A stretch of DNA of 64,000 nt from CAVORD01 sp963698535. Its GTDB lineage: Bacteria; Bacteroidota; Bacteroidia; Bacteroidales; VadinHA17. Positions within the stretch are counted from its first letter, which is position 1, and every line of letters begins with the position of its first letter. A model generated the notes under the pieces. The model had not been told where the DNA came from. It saw nothing but the letters and a program-made list of their open reading frames with translations, and searched no databases. The position numbers and the translations under genes were made by a program. Shown here piece by piece: positions 55,240 to 64,000 of the stretch. Location of the stretch: assembly GCA_963698535.1 (NCBI GenBank), contig CAVORD010000001.1:558001-622000 (forward strand). Direction: 5' to 3'.

Positions 55240-57881
55240 TTGAATTTGAATTGATAACTAAACGATGGTATTAAACCATATATATACGATTGTGTCGGCT
55301 GGTACGTAGGTAATTCGTTTCTGTCAGAGGGAACTGTAAGAATTCCATCCTCATTTATAATCTTGTTGAAGTTGACGGAGAATGGATTTTTTCTGGCATA
55401 GAGGTTAAGTACCGATATATTAAGGTAATGCTCATATTTTCGGGGCCTCTTGTTTAGTTTTATTTCCGTTGACACATCAAGCCGGTGATAATCGGGCAGG
55501 CGACTGTTGTTCCTGGTCTGATATACCGGAACCTGATAACCATAGTATGTATAATAAGCTGTTGGCGTTGTGAAAGGCACGCCGGTAGAATAACTCCAGT
55601 TCGCCATAAATCGCCAGGCAGGCTTAATCTCATAGTTAATGTTTATACTCAGATTATGCGGCCGATCATACCTTGCCGGATAACTATTCCCTCCGTTTAT
55701 TTCATCGGTCGTGAGTGTTGTACGCGATATAGTGTAGTTTATCCACCCGGTAACCCTGCCATAATTTTTCCGTAAATTAAATTCTAAACCAAGCGACCTG
55801 CCAAGTCCGTAGAGCAGTTCTGTTTCCACATGGGGGTTAAAAAGCATGTATGCATGATCGACATACTCCATATAATTTGTCATTGTTTTATGGAACCCTT
55901 CGATATCGAAGCTAAAACGATTATCTGTGCCGGTGAAGAAGTAGCCACCTGCTACCTGGTAAGCTCTCTTGGGTTTTATATTCGGACCGGAAGGCAGCCA
56001 TACTTCCAGGCTGGTAAAGGGGCTTGTTGAGTTGGAGAGAAGGTGCTCAAACTGAGAATTTACAGTAAAGGATGCCTTGAAAGCAGACCTTTCGCTCAAA
56101 GAATAAGTAATACCCAGCCGCGGGTCCAGTGCCTCAAATGAGTTATAGCCTTTCCTTTTCCTGAAAACAAGAGTGTCCGACGGATTACCTGCGATATCGT
56201 ATACATATTCTGTTGCAGGACCGACATTTTTCCAGGAGGTTAATCTCAAGCCCAGCCTGAGTGAGATCCTCTCCGTAAGCTCTTTCTTGAGTTCACCGTA
56301 TAATGCTGTCTCCAGTGCATCGCGCGGTGATACTCCCCTGGTAACCGGATGGGTATTGGTACCAATAAAGAAATTCCCGGGAGAATAGTGGTGATTGCTT
56401 ATGGAAAGGCCTCCGTTTAAAGCCAGATCGGACCTCATGTAATATGATATATCACTTTTCAACCCAAAGAGGGATATGCCGGTATTCCACCTTTCATTTG
56501 ATTCGTAGTTAGTAAATAGGTTATAGTCGTAGTTGGAAAAGAGAAGACTCGTATTTGCGAATATGCTCTTGCCGAAAATGTGATTCCATCTAATATTACC
56601 AGCGGTGTTAACCCATCCCAAACCACCGGTACGGGCAGAATTTTCCCTGTTCCGGAACTTATCCATACCTGAATACAGGGAGAAGAAGAGCCGGTCCTTG
56701 AGGCCCGACCTTACATTGAACTTGAGATTGAAGTCAGTAAAGCGCAACTCTTCAACAGATGTTACCTTGTTTAACATCCAGAGAAGGTGTGACTGACGGG
56801 CGGAAAGAAGAAAGGAGCTATTCTCATTGTCCACAGGCCCTTCCAGCGTAATGGTGGTGGCGACCAGCCCGGTGCTGCCGCTGAATGAAAAATTCTGGTT
56901 GTTACCCTCCTTCATTTTAACGTCTATAACAGAAGAGAGCCTGCCACCGAATTTAGCAGGTATCTCAGACTTATAGACATCTATCTTATTTATTGCCCCC
57001 GGAGTAAATACGCTAAATAGGCCAAGCATATGTGCCGGATTATAAACCGGCGCCTCATCAACCAGGATTATGTTCTGATCGCGGTCACCACCACGTACGT
57101 GGAAAATCGTTGAACCGTCACTGTAAAAGTTGATGCCGGGCAGCGACTGAAGTGATTTTATGACATCCGGCTCACCGAACAGTCCCGACATATTTCTCAC
57201 AGCTTCAGGTGGAAGTTCACTCCCGGCAACCATCATTCTCTCGCTGTTACGCTGCGTGAATCCTGAAATAATAGTTATCTCTTCAATCATGGAAATTGAT
57301 TCTCCGAGCTGAAAATTGATAACAGTATCTCCTTTAATTTCAACATCCCACTCCTCTGAAACATAACCCAAAAAGGAAATCCTTATCCTGGGAGTGCCAC
57401 CTGATGTTCTCAATGAGAAAAAGCCATAACCATTGGTCATAGTTCCCTGGCCTGTCTCAGGTAAATATATTGTGCTACCAATAAGAGCTTCTCCGGAACT
57501 CCTGTTTCTCACAAACCCTGTGACTGTGTAAGAACGGGGTTTTTCGACAGCCCTGTCTTGCGGTACGTACTCTTTCTTTCTAAGTATGATATGATTACGG
57601 GTAATTTTAAAGGAAATATTATACCGCCTGAGGTCGTTTAATATCTCCTCAAGGGTTTTCTGTATATAGCTAACCGATATGATAGTATCGACTGCTATCT
57701 CTTTCGGATTAAATGCAAACCTTATCCCGCTTTCCGATGACAGTTTCCCGATCAGTTCTGAGAGCTTAATGCCCTTCGCATCAATATTATATGTTTTATT
57801 AACTTCCTGCCCGCTCAATTCAGGAATGGCAGATATGGTAAGTAACAGATAAAATATTAACAAAGAATTGATTCTCCTCAT
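55236..57881 (-). CDS. TonB-dependent receptor with STN and carboxypeptidase-regulatory domains
   Basis: 881 aa. Signal peptide (SLLIFYLLLTISAIPELSG), STN domain (residues about 30-105) that relays a signal to an anti-sigma factor, carboxypeptidase-regulatory-like domain (about 120-205), plug (about 225-350; HVRGGDRDQNIILVDEAPV) and a 22-strand barrel ending in PSFSYQFKFK. It imports a large substrate using TonB energy. It is followed by a DUF4249 partner and preceded by FecR and an ECF sigma factor, a complete trans-envelope regulated uptake unit. Substrate unknown; no SusD is present, so a siderophore, protein-derived or other ligand is as likely as a glycan. Confidence 0.92.
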   Translation of the reverse strand: MRRINSLLIFYLLLTISAIPELSGQEVNKTYNIDAKGIKLSELIGKLSSESGIRFAFNPKEIAVDTIISVSYIQKTLEEILNDLRRYNISFKITRNHIILRKKEYVPQDRAVEKPRSYTVTGFVRNRSSGEALIGSTIYLPETGQGTMTNGYGFFSLRTSGGTPRIRISFLGYVSEEWDVEIKGDTVINFQLGESISMIEEITIISGFTQRNSERMMVAGSELPPEAVRNMSGLFGEPDVIKSLQSLPGINFYSDGSTIFHVRGGDRDQNIILVDEAPVYNPAHMLGLFSVFTPGAINKIDVYKSEIPAKFGGRLSSVIDVKMKEGNNQNFSFSGSTGLVATTITLEGPVDNENSSFLLSARQSHLLWMLNKVTSVEELRFTDFNLKFNVRSGLKDRLFFSLYSGMDKFRNRENSARTGGLGWVNTAGNIRWNHIFGKSIFANTSLLFSNYDYNLFTNYESNERWNTGISLFGLKSDISYYMRSDLALNGGLSISNHHYSPGNFFIGTNTHPVTRGVSPRDALETALYGELKKELTERISLRLGLRLTSWKNVGPATEYVYDIAGNPSDTLVFRKRKGYNSFEALDPRLGITYSLSERSAFKASFTVNSQFEHLLSNSTSPFTSLEVWLPSGPNIKPKRAYQVAGGYFFTGTDNRFSFDIEGFHKTMTNYMEYVDHAYMLFNPHVETELLYGLGRSLGLEFNLRKNYGRVTGWINYTISRTTLTTDEINGGNSYPARYDRPHNLSININYEIKPAWRFMANWSYSTGVPFTTPTAYYTYYGYQVPVYQTRNNSRLPDYHRLDVSTEIKLNKRPRKYEHYLNISVLNLYARKNPFSVNFNKIINEDGILTVPSDRNELPTYQPTQSYIYGLIPSFSYQFKFK

Positions 57882-57894
57882 TGACCAAGTAATA

Positions 57895-58884
57895 TTACCT
57901 GAAGACTATCCTGTTGCCCTTTCTGTATTCTGCCTTTATATCCAGAGTAGCTTCAATTGTCTCAATGACATAGCTAATATCACTGTTGTCGAAATCGGCA
58001 GTTAATCTTTTGTCATTCTCCCCGGAATCTGAACTAATATCTAAGTTGTAGACTTTCGATAGAACTGAACAAATCTCTTCCAGACTGCTATCATTAAATA
58101 CAATTTTTCTGGTTTTCCATGCATCATAATTGGTATCGGTGTTAACTGTTTTCACCAATTCACTCTTCTCTTTTTCAAATGTCACCATTTCGCCATCAAC
58201 CAGAATCTCCCTGTTCAATACTGATCCTGTTCCTGTTACTGCTACTTTTCCCTCCTTTACTATAACCTCCGAACTCAATCCCTTATTTTCTGATCTAACA
58301 CTAAATGAGGTTCCAAGTACCTCAACCTTTAAATCTTTTGTTTTAATGATGAAGGGCCGGAGAGTGTCCCGTTTTACTTCAAAATATGTTTCGCCGCTTA
58401 GTGTTATATCTCTTGTTTCACCTTTAAGGCCCTTGCGGTACCTCAAGGATGTCCCCGGGTATAGGGCCACCGCTGAACCATCCGGCAAAACAAAGTAGGC
58501 CACCGACTTACTGGCTTTCAATGTTTTATACTCCAACAATCGCACTCCAGTAAAAATTGAAAGACTCACAGCCAACAATATAATAGCAGCTGCTGCGAAT
58601 CGGGCAATCCTGTAAATGATTCTTGGGGCTGGTTTCTTTTCAGAAGTGATGGTTATCTTTTGCCTGATTAGTTCAAACTCTTCATCAATATTGATAACAG
58701 GAAACTCTTTAACCGGTTTCTTTGCCTTATTCCAGATATCCTTGTACCTGTTATAGCTCTCTTCATTGTCCCGTGATAACTTGCACCAGTGCTCCAGCTC
58801 CACTACCTCCTTTTCAGAAGCGTTCCCGGAAAGGACTCTGGCAATGAGCTCAATTGGGGCTCTATTTTGAAGGTTTTCAGACAT
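57895..58884 (-). CDS. FecR-family anti-sigma regulator
   Basis: 329 aa: cytoplasmic N-terminal region, one TM helix (AAAIILLAVSLSIFTGVRLL, about residues 95-114), then a periplasmic FecR domain (YFVLPDGSAVALYPGTSLRY, DITLSGETYFEVKRD, PFIIKTKDLKVEVLGTSFSV) and a C-terminal DUF4974-like/STN-binding domain. It would contact the STN domain of the receptor and control the sigma factor encoded 6 bp upstream. Order sigma-FecR-TonB is the standard arrangement. Confidence 0.92.
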   Translation of the reverse strand: MSENLQNRAPIELIARVLSGNASEKEVVELEHWCKLSRDNEESYNRYKDIWNKAKKPVKEFPVINIDEEFELIRQKITITSEKKPAPRIIYRIARFAAAAIILLAVSLSIFTGVRLLEYKTLKASKSVAYFVLPDGSAVALYPGTSLRYRKGLKGETRDITLSGETYFEVKRDTLRPFIIKTKDLKVEVLGTSFSVRSENKGLSSEVIVKEGKVAVTGTGSVLNREILVDGEMVTFEKEKSELVKTVNTDTNYDAWKTRKIVFNDSSLEEICSVLSKVYNLDISSDSGENDKRLTADFDNSDISYVIETIEATLDIKAEYRKGNRIVFR

Positions 58885-58890
58885 TCTATT

Positions 58891-59511
58891 TCAATTCGTC
58901 ACTATTAACACACATAAAAGAGGAAATACCCTTATTGATTCGTATAATATTTTAAATATCAGAATAAACAGCAGGAGCAGTGTATAATCTGACAAAGACT
59001 CTCTTAATAATCTTAATGCTTTTGAAATCTGTGCCTCAACGGTCTTTACCGAGATCTGTAGCTCCGATGCAATTTCTGCATATTTTTTTTCTTCAAAACG
59101 ACTCATTTCGAATACTTCTCTGCATTTTTCCGGAAGCGAAACGACTGCCTGCATTATCCGGGCCTCCAGCTCTTCTGTTTCAAATCCATGATAATCCTGC
59201 GAAACTTGATCAGTCAAATCATCCTCCAATGATTCTCTGCTCGTCATGAATTTTTTTCTGTCGCGCAACCAGTTAAGCGATCGGTTTCTGACTGAAGTAT
59301 AGAGGTAGGATTGAATTGGGTCACCATTGTTAAGTTCATCCCTTTTTTCCCATACATTGATAAAAACCTCATGGACTATCTCGCGACCGGTATCTTTGTC
59401 GTTAACAAATTTCATAGCGAACCAAACAAGAGAGGTGAAGTGCGATCTGAATATCCCTTCAAACCACTTCGTATTGTCAGCTACTCTGATATGTTCCTTT
59501 TTTATAGTCAA
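58891..59511 (-). CDS. ECF RNA polymerase sigma factor
   Basis: 206 aa, Bacteroidota FecI-like. Region 2 (LVWFAMKFVNDKDTGREIVHEVFINVWEK) and region 4 (LPEKCREVFEMSRFEEKKYAEIASELQISVKTVEAQISKALR) are clear. The C-terminus carries an unusual hydrophobic tail (YTLLLLFILIFKILYESI) that could be a membrane anchor, as seen in this family. It directs transcription of the FecR/TonB/DUF4249 genes downstream when the ligand is bound. Confidence 0.92.
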   Translation of the reverse strand: MTIKKEHIRVADNTKWFEGIFRSHFTSLVWFAMKFVNDKDTGREIVHEVFINVWEKRDELNNGDPIQSYLYTSVRNRSLNWLRDRKKFMTSRESLEDDLTDQVSQDYHGFETEELEARIMQAVVSLPEKCREVFEMSRFEEKKYAEIASELQISVKTVEAQISKALRLLRESLSDYTLLLLFILIFKILYESIRVFPLLCVLIVTN

Positions 59512-59534
59512 TTCAATAATTCAGTAATAGTGCT

Positions 59535-59822
59535 CTATTTGGCTAACTCACTTAGACGGTCTATTTTTCCGATAAAGTCATCAATTGAGATGTTTCTTCC
59601 TTCACGAATATACTCTTTGCCGTCTATCAATAGCAATATAACAGGGGCACTGAAAACCCCATGTTCGCCTGCTATCAACGGTTCCTGCTCAACATTAATT
59701 ACTCTCATATCAATATGATCAAAAGATTGTGCTAATCTGATCTTTAGTTCTGGCAGTAAAACCTTACAAACATTGCATGTCGTGCTTGTAAAGTAAAATA
59801 TTTCAAAAAGTGGACTCTTCAT
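59535..59822 (-). CDS. thioredoxin-like protein
   Basis: 95 aa with the thioredoxin fold start FEIFYFTSTTCNVCKVLLPEL; the redox motif is CNVC rather than CGPC. The cis-proline region is FSAPVILLLIDG. There is no signal peptide, so it is cytoplasmic. It lies between the GH3-beta-lactamase fusion (abutting stop/start) and the ECF sigma gene on the same strand. A disulfide-reducing or redox-sensing role is possible; the target is unknown. Confidence 0.82.
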   Translation of the reverse strand: MKSPLFEIFYFTSTTCNVCKVLLPELKIRLAQSFDHIDMRVINVEQEPLIAGEHGVFSAPVILLLIDGKEYIREGRNISIDDFIGKIDRLSELAK

Positions 59823-62780
59823 CTAATTTTTTACTGAATCATACAAAGCCTGAAGTATCTCTGTTCTCACATTAAGCTCAGAAATAAGATTATTGTTTCT
59901 CGTAGGATAGACCCTGTTGGAAAGAAAAAGATAGGATATGCCGTACCGCGGGTCAACCCATACAAATGTTCCGGTATAGCCTGAATGACCAAAGGATGAT
60001 GGGGTAGCACTGCGGTTGGGATATCGGTCAGTGATGTGTGTAGTGGTATCAGGCAATTGAGGCTTGTCAAAACCCAGCCCTCGTCTGTTGCCTGAATCGG
60101 GATACTGATATGATGTATACTCCCTTACTATGTAGTCAGGAATAATGATTTCTCCTCCGTAGGAACCTTCATTACGGTACATCTCAAGTATCTTCATCAG
60201 ATCGTTGCCAGTTGAAAAAAGTCCGGCATGACCTGAAACTCCTCCAAGCATTGCGGAAGCCTCATCGTGAACATATCCCTTTATAAGCTGCATCCTGAAC
60301 ACCGTATCCTGCTCAGTAGGAATTATCTCCTCTGTTTTTGTGTTAAGATAGGGATTGAAGGTTATCCTGTCTGCTCCCATCTTCGCGAATACCCTTTCAT
60401 TTACAAAAGAGGTCCAGGAGCCACCGATGATATTTTCAATTACCATTGGCGATAATATGAAAGGAATATCTGAGTAGAGGTATTTCTTCTCCACAAGCGG
60501 AGATTCCCTTATCTGTTTTATTATTGTCTTTCTGTATCTTGAATTGAGATAGAGGTCGTCTGCTACTGGGACAGTATAACGACCAGTGCTGTAACTTCTG
60601 AATGTCCTGGCTTCGAAAGAGCCGTCATCCTTAATGGAATTTTTCCAGAATGGTATCCATGCCGTAAGACCGGCCTGATGAGCAAGCATCTCTCTCATTA
60701 CCATATCAGCCTTGTCACTGTGCTTCATCTCAGGCATATAATCACCTAAGGTCATGTCAGGTGAAAACCGCCCTTCTGCCTCTAGTATCATCATGGCAGG
60801 AAGCGATGCAACAACCTTGGTAACCGAGGCAAGGTCATACATATCGCCTGGTCGGTTTGCAACCCTTTTGTCATAGGTGTGATATCCGTATGATTTGTGA
60901 AATACGACCCTTCCGTTCCTGGCAGCCATCACCTCGCATCCGGGAAAGGCACCCAGGTTTATTGCATTATTTGTTATGGAATCAATCTTTCTGGCCATAA
61001 TAGCCGATGACATATTCTCCTGTTCCGGCAATCCATAGCTTAGACGAATACCTCCGGCGGTCAATAGTCCGTCACCTGATTTATAAGGTCCTGCAAGTGA
61101 TACAGGAAGAGCGCCTCTGGCCCCCACGCCGCCAAAAATGATCTGGGCTGCAACCGATTCTGCTGTTTCCGACTCCTGGTAGGCGAGGAGAAGGCCCTTT
61201 GCCTTCTGCAGGTCGGGCAGTTTGTCCAAAGCATATGGATTACCAAAATAGACAACTATAACAGGTAATCCAACGGCTATCATTTTTTCGAGACTACCGT
61301 AAACTTCGGTCGTCACTCCAAAGTTTTTAGCAGGCCGCTGATCGGTACCAAAAACAGGAACTACTACCAGATCGAAGCTCTTCAGCTTTTCGATCACGTT
61401 ATCAGATATCCCACCACCTCCCTTCGTCAGGAAGAAAGCGCTATTACTCTTATATAAAGAGAGCACCTCTTCAAACTTGCCGGGAGCATCTCGGTTGATT
61501 GAAACAACGGCTATACTTTTACCTGATAGATTTCGTACAGGTATTGAATTGTCATTATTTACAAGCAGAGTAAGGGCATTTTCATACAGCGTCTGGATGA
61601 ATGCATCTGTTTCATTATCTGATGTCTCCTTTACAAGAGGTATAGTTTTCTTAGCTACCTGGGTACTCCAGTATTTAAAGGCTAAAACCCTTCTGCACTT
61701 GTTGTCAATCTCCTTTTTCGTAAGGTTGCCTTTTTTCAGCCGGCCCTTTATCCCTTCGATAGCAATATTAACATCAGCCACATACTCCAGAATGTCATTC
61801 CCGGCTTCATAAGCAAGGCCTTCAGCTTCGCCATAGGGAAAGTATGAGGTAACCCCTTTCATATTCATAGCGTCGGAGATCACCAGTCCGCTGAATCCAA
61901 GTTGCTCCTTTAAAATTTCTTTTACAACCTTGCCTGAAAGGGATGATGGCATCCCTTTGGTATTATCTAGTTCAGGAACACTTAGATGAGCAGTCATTAC
62001 GGCACCTATACCATGGTTAATCAGAACCTGGAAGGGATAGAACTCCAGTGAGTCAAATCTTTGACGGTTATGACTGATAACAGGCAGATCATAATGTGAA
62101 TCAGTATCAGTATCTCCATGTCCCGGAAAATGCTTTGCTGTTGCCATCACACCGCCTGCCTGCAGTCCCATTGCATACATCAGTGACTTGGCTGCGACTT
62201 TTTCTCTATCCTGACCAAATGACCTGTAGTTAATTACAGGATTCAGGGCATTGTTGTTAATATCGGCAACGGGGGCAAGGTTAATATCGACACCGGCACG
62301 TCTGCATTGCTTTGCAACCAATAGCCCCATCTTGTATATAAGGGAATCGTTGCGTATGGCACCCAGGGTCATCTGGTAGGGAAAACGTGAAACATCAGTA
62401 AGCCTCATACCTGTTCCCCATTCGGCATCCATTGCAATTGTAAGAGGCACTTTCGACAACTTCTGGTAGCTCTTTATAAGCTCTGTCTGTTTCGCTTCTG
62501 TTCCCTGAAAGAAAACAAGACCTCCAATGCCATAATTCTTAATACTCTCCGCAATTTCAATAATATGGTCGGGGCCTTTGTCAGACCATGCAGCAAGCCA
62601 TATCGACTGTGCAATTTTCTGTTCCAGGCTTAGTGTTTTAAGGGTTGAATCGACCCATGGATGATTTATATAAGCCACAAAAGGCGGTGGTGTCTGGCTA
62701 TATACTATCTCAATAGATAAATACATAGTTAATAACATAGTTAACAATATAGTTATCGGCTTGCCACCAGATCTCTTCAT
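59823..62780 (-). CDS. GH3 beta-N-acetylglucosaminidase fused to beta-lactamase-like domain
   Basis: 985 aa. Signal peptide; GH3 catalytic domain (about 40-370) with the NagZ signature KHFPGHGDTDTDSHYDLP and the nucleophile motif SDAMNM; GH3 C-terminal domain (about 400-600); beta-lactamase/serine-hydrolase domain (about 620-985) with SxxK in ASVTK, YSD and HSGYTG. The GH3 part resembles enzymes that release GlcNAc from peptidoglycan fragments; the second domain resembles class C penicillin-binding proteins. This fusion is known in Bacteroidota and fits cell-wall recycling outside the cytoplasm. It has its own promoter box at 62804-62811. Confidence 0.9.
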   Translation of the reverse strand: MKRSGGKPITILLTMLLTMYLSIEIVYSQTPPPFVAYINHPWVDSTLKTLSLEQKIAQSIWLAAWSDKGPDHIIEIAESIKNYGIGGLVFFQGTEAKQTELIKSYQKLSKVPLTIAMDAEWGTGMRLTDVSRFPYQMTLGAIRNDSLIYKMGLLVAKQCRRAGVDINLAPVADINNNALNPVINYRSFGQDREKVAAKSLMYAMGLQAGGVMATAKHFPGHGDTDTDSHYDLPVISHNRQRFDSLEFYPFQVLINHGIGAVMTAHLSVPELDNTKGMPSSLSGKVVKEILKEQLGFSGLVISDAMNMKGVTSYFPYGEAEGLAYEAGNDILEYVADVNIAIEGIKGRLKKGNLTKKEIDNKCRRVLAFKYWSTQVAKKTIPLVKETSDNETDAFIQTLYENALTLLVNNDNSIPVRNLSGKSIAVVSINRDAPGKFEEVLSLYKSNSAFFLTKGGGGISDNVIEKLKSFDLVVVPVFGTDQRPAKNFGVTTEVYGSLEKMIAVGLPVIVVYFGNPYALDKLPDLQKAKGLLLAYQESETAESVAAQIIFGGVGARGALPVSLAGPYKSGDGLLTAGGIRLSYGLPEQENMSSAIMARKIDSITNNAINLGAFPGCEVMAARNGRVVFHKSYGYHTYDKRVANRPGDMYDLASVTKVVASLPAMMILEAEGRFSPDMTLGDYMPEMKHSDKADMVMREMLAHQAGLTAWIPFWKNSIKDDGSFEARTFRSYSTGRYTVPVADDLYLNSRYRKTIIKQIRESPLVEKKYLYSDIPFILSPMVIENIIGGSWTSFVNERVFAKMGADRITFNPYLNTKTEEIIPTEQDTVFRMQLIKGYVHDEASAMLGGVSGHAGLFSTGNDLMKILEMYRNEGSYGGEIIIPDYIVREYTSYQYPDSGNRRGLGFDKPQLPDTTTHITDRYPNRSATPSSFGHSGYTGTFVWVDPRYGISYLFLSNRVYPTRNNNLISELNVRTEILQALYDSVKN

Positions 62781-62803
62781 CTCTTACTGTGTTTGAATAA
62801 TTC

Positions 62804-62811
62804 CAAATTTA
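62804..62811 (-). promoter_or_regulatory. -7 box TAAATTTG upstream of GH3 fusion gene
   Basis: Exact TAnnTTTG on the minus strand, 23 bp before the ATG at 62780, with TTGC at about 62824-62827 as a possible -33 element. Confidence 0.5.
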
Positions 62812-62870
62812 GCGATTAAATGTTGCAAGATAGCAGGCTTCTGCGTTTTTGGGAAAAGGAAATTAACGAA

Positions 62871-62905
62871 AAAAGCCCCTCTGAAGTAACAGAAGGGCCT
62901 TTAAT
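62871..62905 (-). terminator. rho-independent terminator after cytochrome c gene
   Basis: Imperfect stem AGCCCCTCTG / CAGAAGGGCCT around the loop AAGTAA; on the minus strand it ends in a T run. It lies about 20 bp beyond the cytochrome stop and separates it from the GH3 fusion gene. Confidence 0.75.
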
Positions 62906-62924
62906 ATATTTCGTTTAGTTTATC

Positions 62925-64000
62925 TTAATAGAGATACGCATGGCATTCGGTGCAATTGAACTCTTTCCATGTCTCATCGCCATCGGGGTGTTTGAATTCC
63001 AGTGATCCGAAGATATCAGTCTTCTCCATATTATCTGGTCTTCCCTGCGCCGTAATAGAGTGACACAAATTACAATCCTTCGATATTTGCCTGCCGGTTG
63101 TACTCTCATGAGTCCCGCCATGACATCTGAAACAACCGTTGAACTCCATATGTCCTATGTGGTTGGGATATACATCCCAGCGCACCTTCATTTCGGGGAA
63201 AATATTCATGGAGAATTGATTCTTAATACCGGCGATTGCCTTTGTGATCTTCTCGGGCTGTGAAGCTGTCAGGTCAGGGTAGTTGTCAGCATAGAAAGTT
63301 CTCAACTCTCTCTCTATGATCATGAAAGCACTGTCCTTCGTACCATAGATCCTGTTCATTAGGTCCATAGCCTGCCTTTTAATGAACGGCAGATCGGATG
63401 GTATCTCACCGGAAGTAAGCGCATGGTCAATGAAATTTGGAGGTGATTTATAATCGTGCGATGGTCTGTTATGACAATCCATACAGTCCATTGATCTTTT
63501 TTCCAATCCAGCCATTTCTTCCTCTGAAATTGGATTCATGGTATCATTATATTCAGTAACCTCACCAGTCTTCAGATTTGTAAATCTGACCCATGGGATA
63601 ACCTCCCTTTTAGGATCGGTAGCAATATATTCCACCTTAATATCGGGGTTAATATGCCAGTGAATTCCCGATTCAAGACCCATGCCGCTATATTGAGAGC
63701 CTATCTTAATTATCAGACTCATATCCCATTCACTGTTCTCCTCGTCGGTAAGGAATCTCTTCTCCATACGGTTCTTATGGGAATAATGCTTCTCCGGCCA
63801 GTGACAAATTTCGCAAGTCTCTCGTGCCGGTCGAAGGTTCTTGATAGGTGTAGGGATAGGTCGCGGGAATAAGTTAAAGGCATTTGCATAAACCTGGTAC
63901 ATGCCCGACATCTTCGATTTGACATAGAAATCGGCTCCTTCGCCAACATGGCATTCAACACATGTAACACGTGCATGCGGGGAGTTCTGATAGGCTACAT
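62925..64000 (-). CDS. multihaem cytochrome c, partial (5' end outside window)
   Basis: The frame is open to the right edge, so only the C-terminal 357 residues are visible. Six haem motifs are present: CVECH, CEICH, CMDCH, CFRCH, CNLCH and CTECH. His residues such as HYSHK and HIGH may be distal ligands. The layout recalls NapC/NirT-like and cytochrome c554-type proteins that carry electrons in the periplasm or at the outer membrane. It ends in its own terminator. Class and electron partner cannot be decided without the N-terminus and neighbours. Confidence 0.85.
   Translation of the reverse strand, partial: VAYQNSPHARVTCVECHVGEGADFYVKSKMSGMYQVYANAFNLFPRPIPTPIKNLRPARETCEICHWPEKHYSHKNRMEKRFLTDEENSEWDMSLIIKIGSQYSGMGLESGIHWHINPDIKVEYIATDPKREVIPWVRFTNLKTGEVTEYNDTMNPISEEEMAGLEKRSMDCMDCHNRPSHDYKSPPNFIDHALTSGEIPSDLPFIKRQAMDLMNRIYGTKDSAFMIIERELRTFYADNYPDLTASQPEKITKAIAGIKNQFSMNIFPEMKVRWDVYPNHIGHMEFNGCFRCHGGTHESTTGRQISKDCNLCHSITAQGRPDNMEKTDIFGSLEFKHPDGDETWKEFNCTECHAYLY

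Overview
The window looks like chromosomal DNA from a member of the Bacteroidota, probably a Bacteroidales/Marinilabiliales-type environmental anaerobe or facultative organism. The evidence is: several promoters with the Bacteroidota -7 box TAnnTTTG and few Shine-Dalgarno sites; an ECF sigma / FecR / STN-TonB receptor / DUF4249 set; LytTR and membrane-anchored AraC regulators; a GH3 glycosidase fused to a beta-lactamase-like domain; a serine-type sulfatase lipoprotein; and a multihaem cytochrome c. I see no phage, insertion sequence, CRISPR array or replication origin. The only stable RNA genes are two tRNAs (Thr-CGU and Gly-CCC); next to them is a candidate structured small RNA.

Region 1 (1-8.2 kb): the end of a CYTH-domain gene, threonine aldolase, then the most unusual locus. 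A tightly overlapping operon runs leftward (lysine 2,3-aminomutase, two D-Ala-D-Ala-ligase-like ATP-grasp ligases, a GNAT acetyltransferase). It faces, across a 366-bp promoter region carrying a 14-nt repeat at a 32-bp period, a membrane 4Fe-4S protein and a fusion of a GNAT acetyltransferase to an HDAC-family deacetylase. I infer a pathway making and acetylating/deacetylating a beta-lysine-containing amide or peptide (storage compound, osmolyte or signal).

Region 2 (8.3-15.9 kb): a hybrid histidine kinase with a periplasmic amino-acid-binding sensor (frameshifted), divergent from two tandem GltS-type glutamate/Na+ symporters, then an SDR (frameshifted) and a DFR-like epimerase/reductase. Region 3 (15.9-28.3 kb): DEAD-box helicase, nitronate-monooxygenase-family enzyme, a trehalose operon (fused OtsA-OtsB carrying two frameshifts, plus a GH15 enzyme), MscS channel, fatty acid desaturase, LytTR regulator, malic enzyme and cold-shock protein. 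Trehalose, MscS and possibly the beta-lysine product form an osmotic-stress theme.

Region 4 (28.4-44 kb): sulfatase, two very small ORFs, MnmE, then a long rightward set (thiolase, SDR, Na+/solute symporter, CoA-transferase, two unusual ketoacyl-synthase-III-like proteins, lipoprotein, outer-membrane barrel, alpha/beta-hydrolase lipoprotein) that looks like uptake and CoA-dependent processing of a carboxylic acid. Region 5 (44-51.9 kb): an envelope-export operon (beta-barrel, MMPL/RND pump, LolA-like protein) with a membrane AraC regulator, then sucD and fabG separated only by an 8-bp minisatellite, the candidate ncRNA and the tRNAs. Region 6 (52-64 kb): Tat-type aldo/keto reductase, lipoprotein and DUF4249 genes (all three frameshifted), the TonB/FecR/ECF system, thioredoxin-like protein, GH3-beta-lactamase fusion and a cytochrome c gene that runs off the window.

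Seven single-base frame disruptions interrupt six otherwise well-conserved genes. In each case the missing part of the protein continues immediately in another frame, so residual sequencing or assembly errors are at least as likely as real decay.
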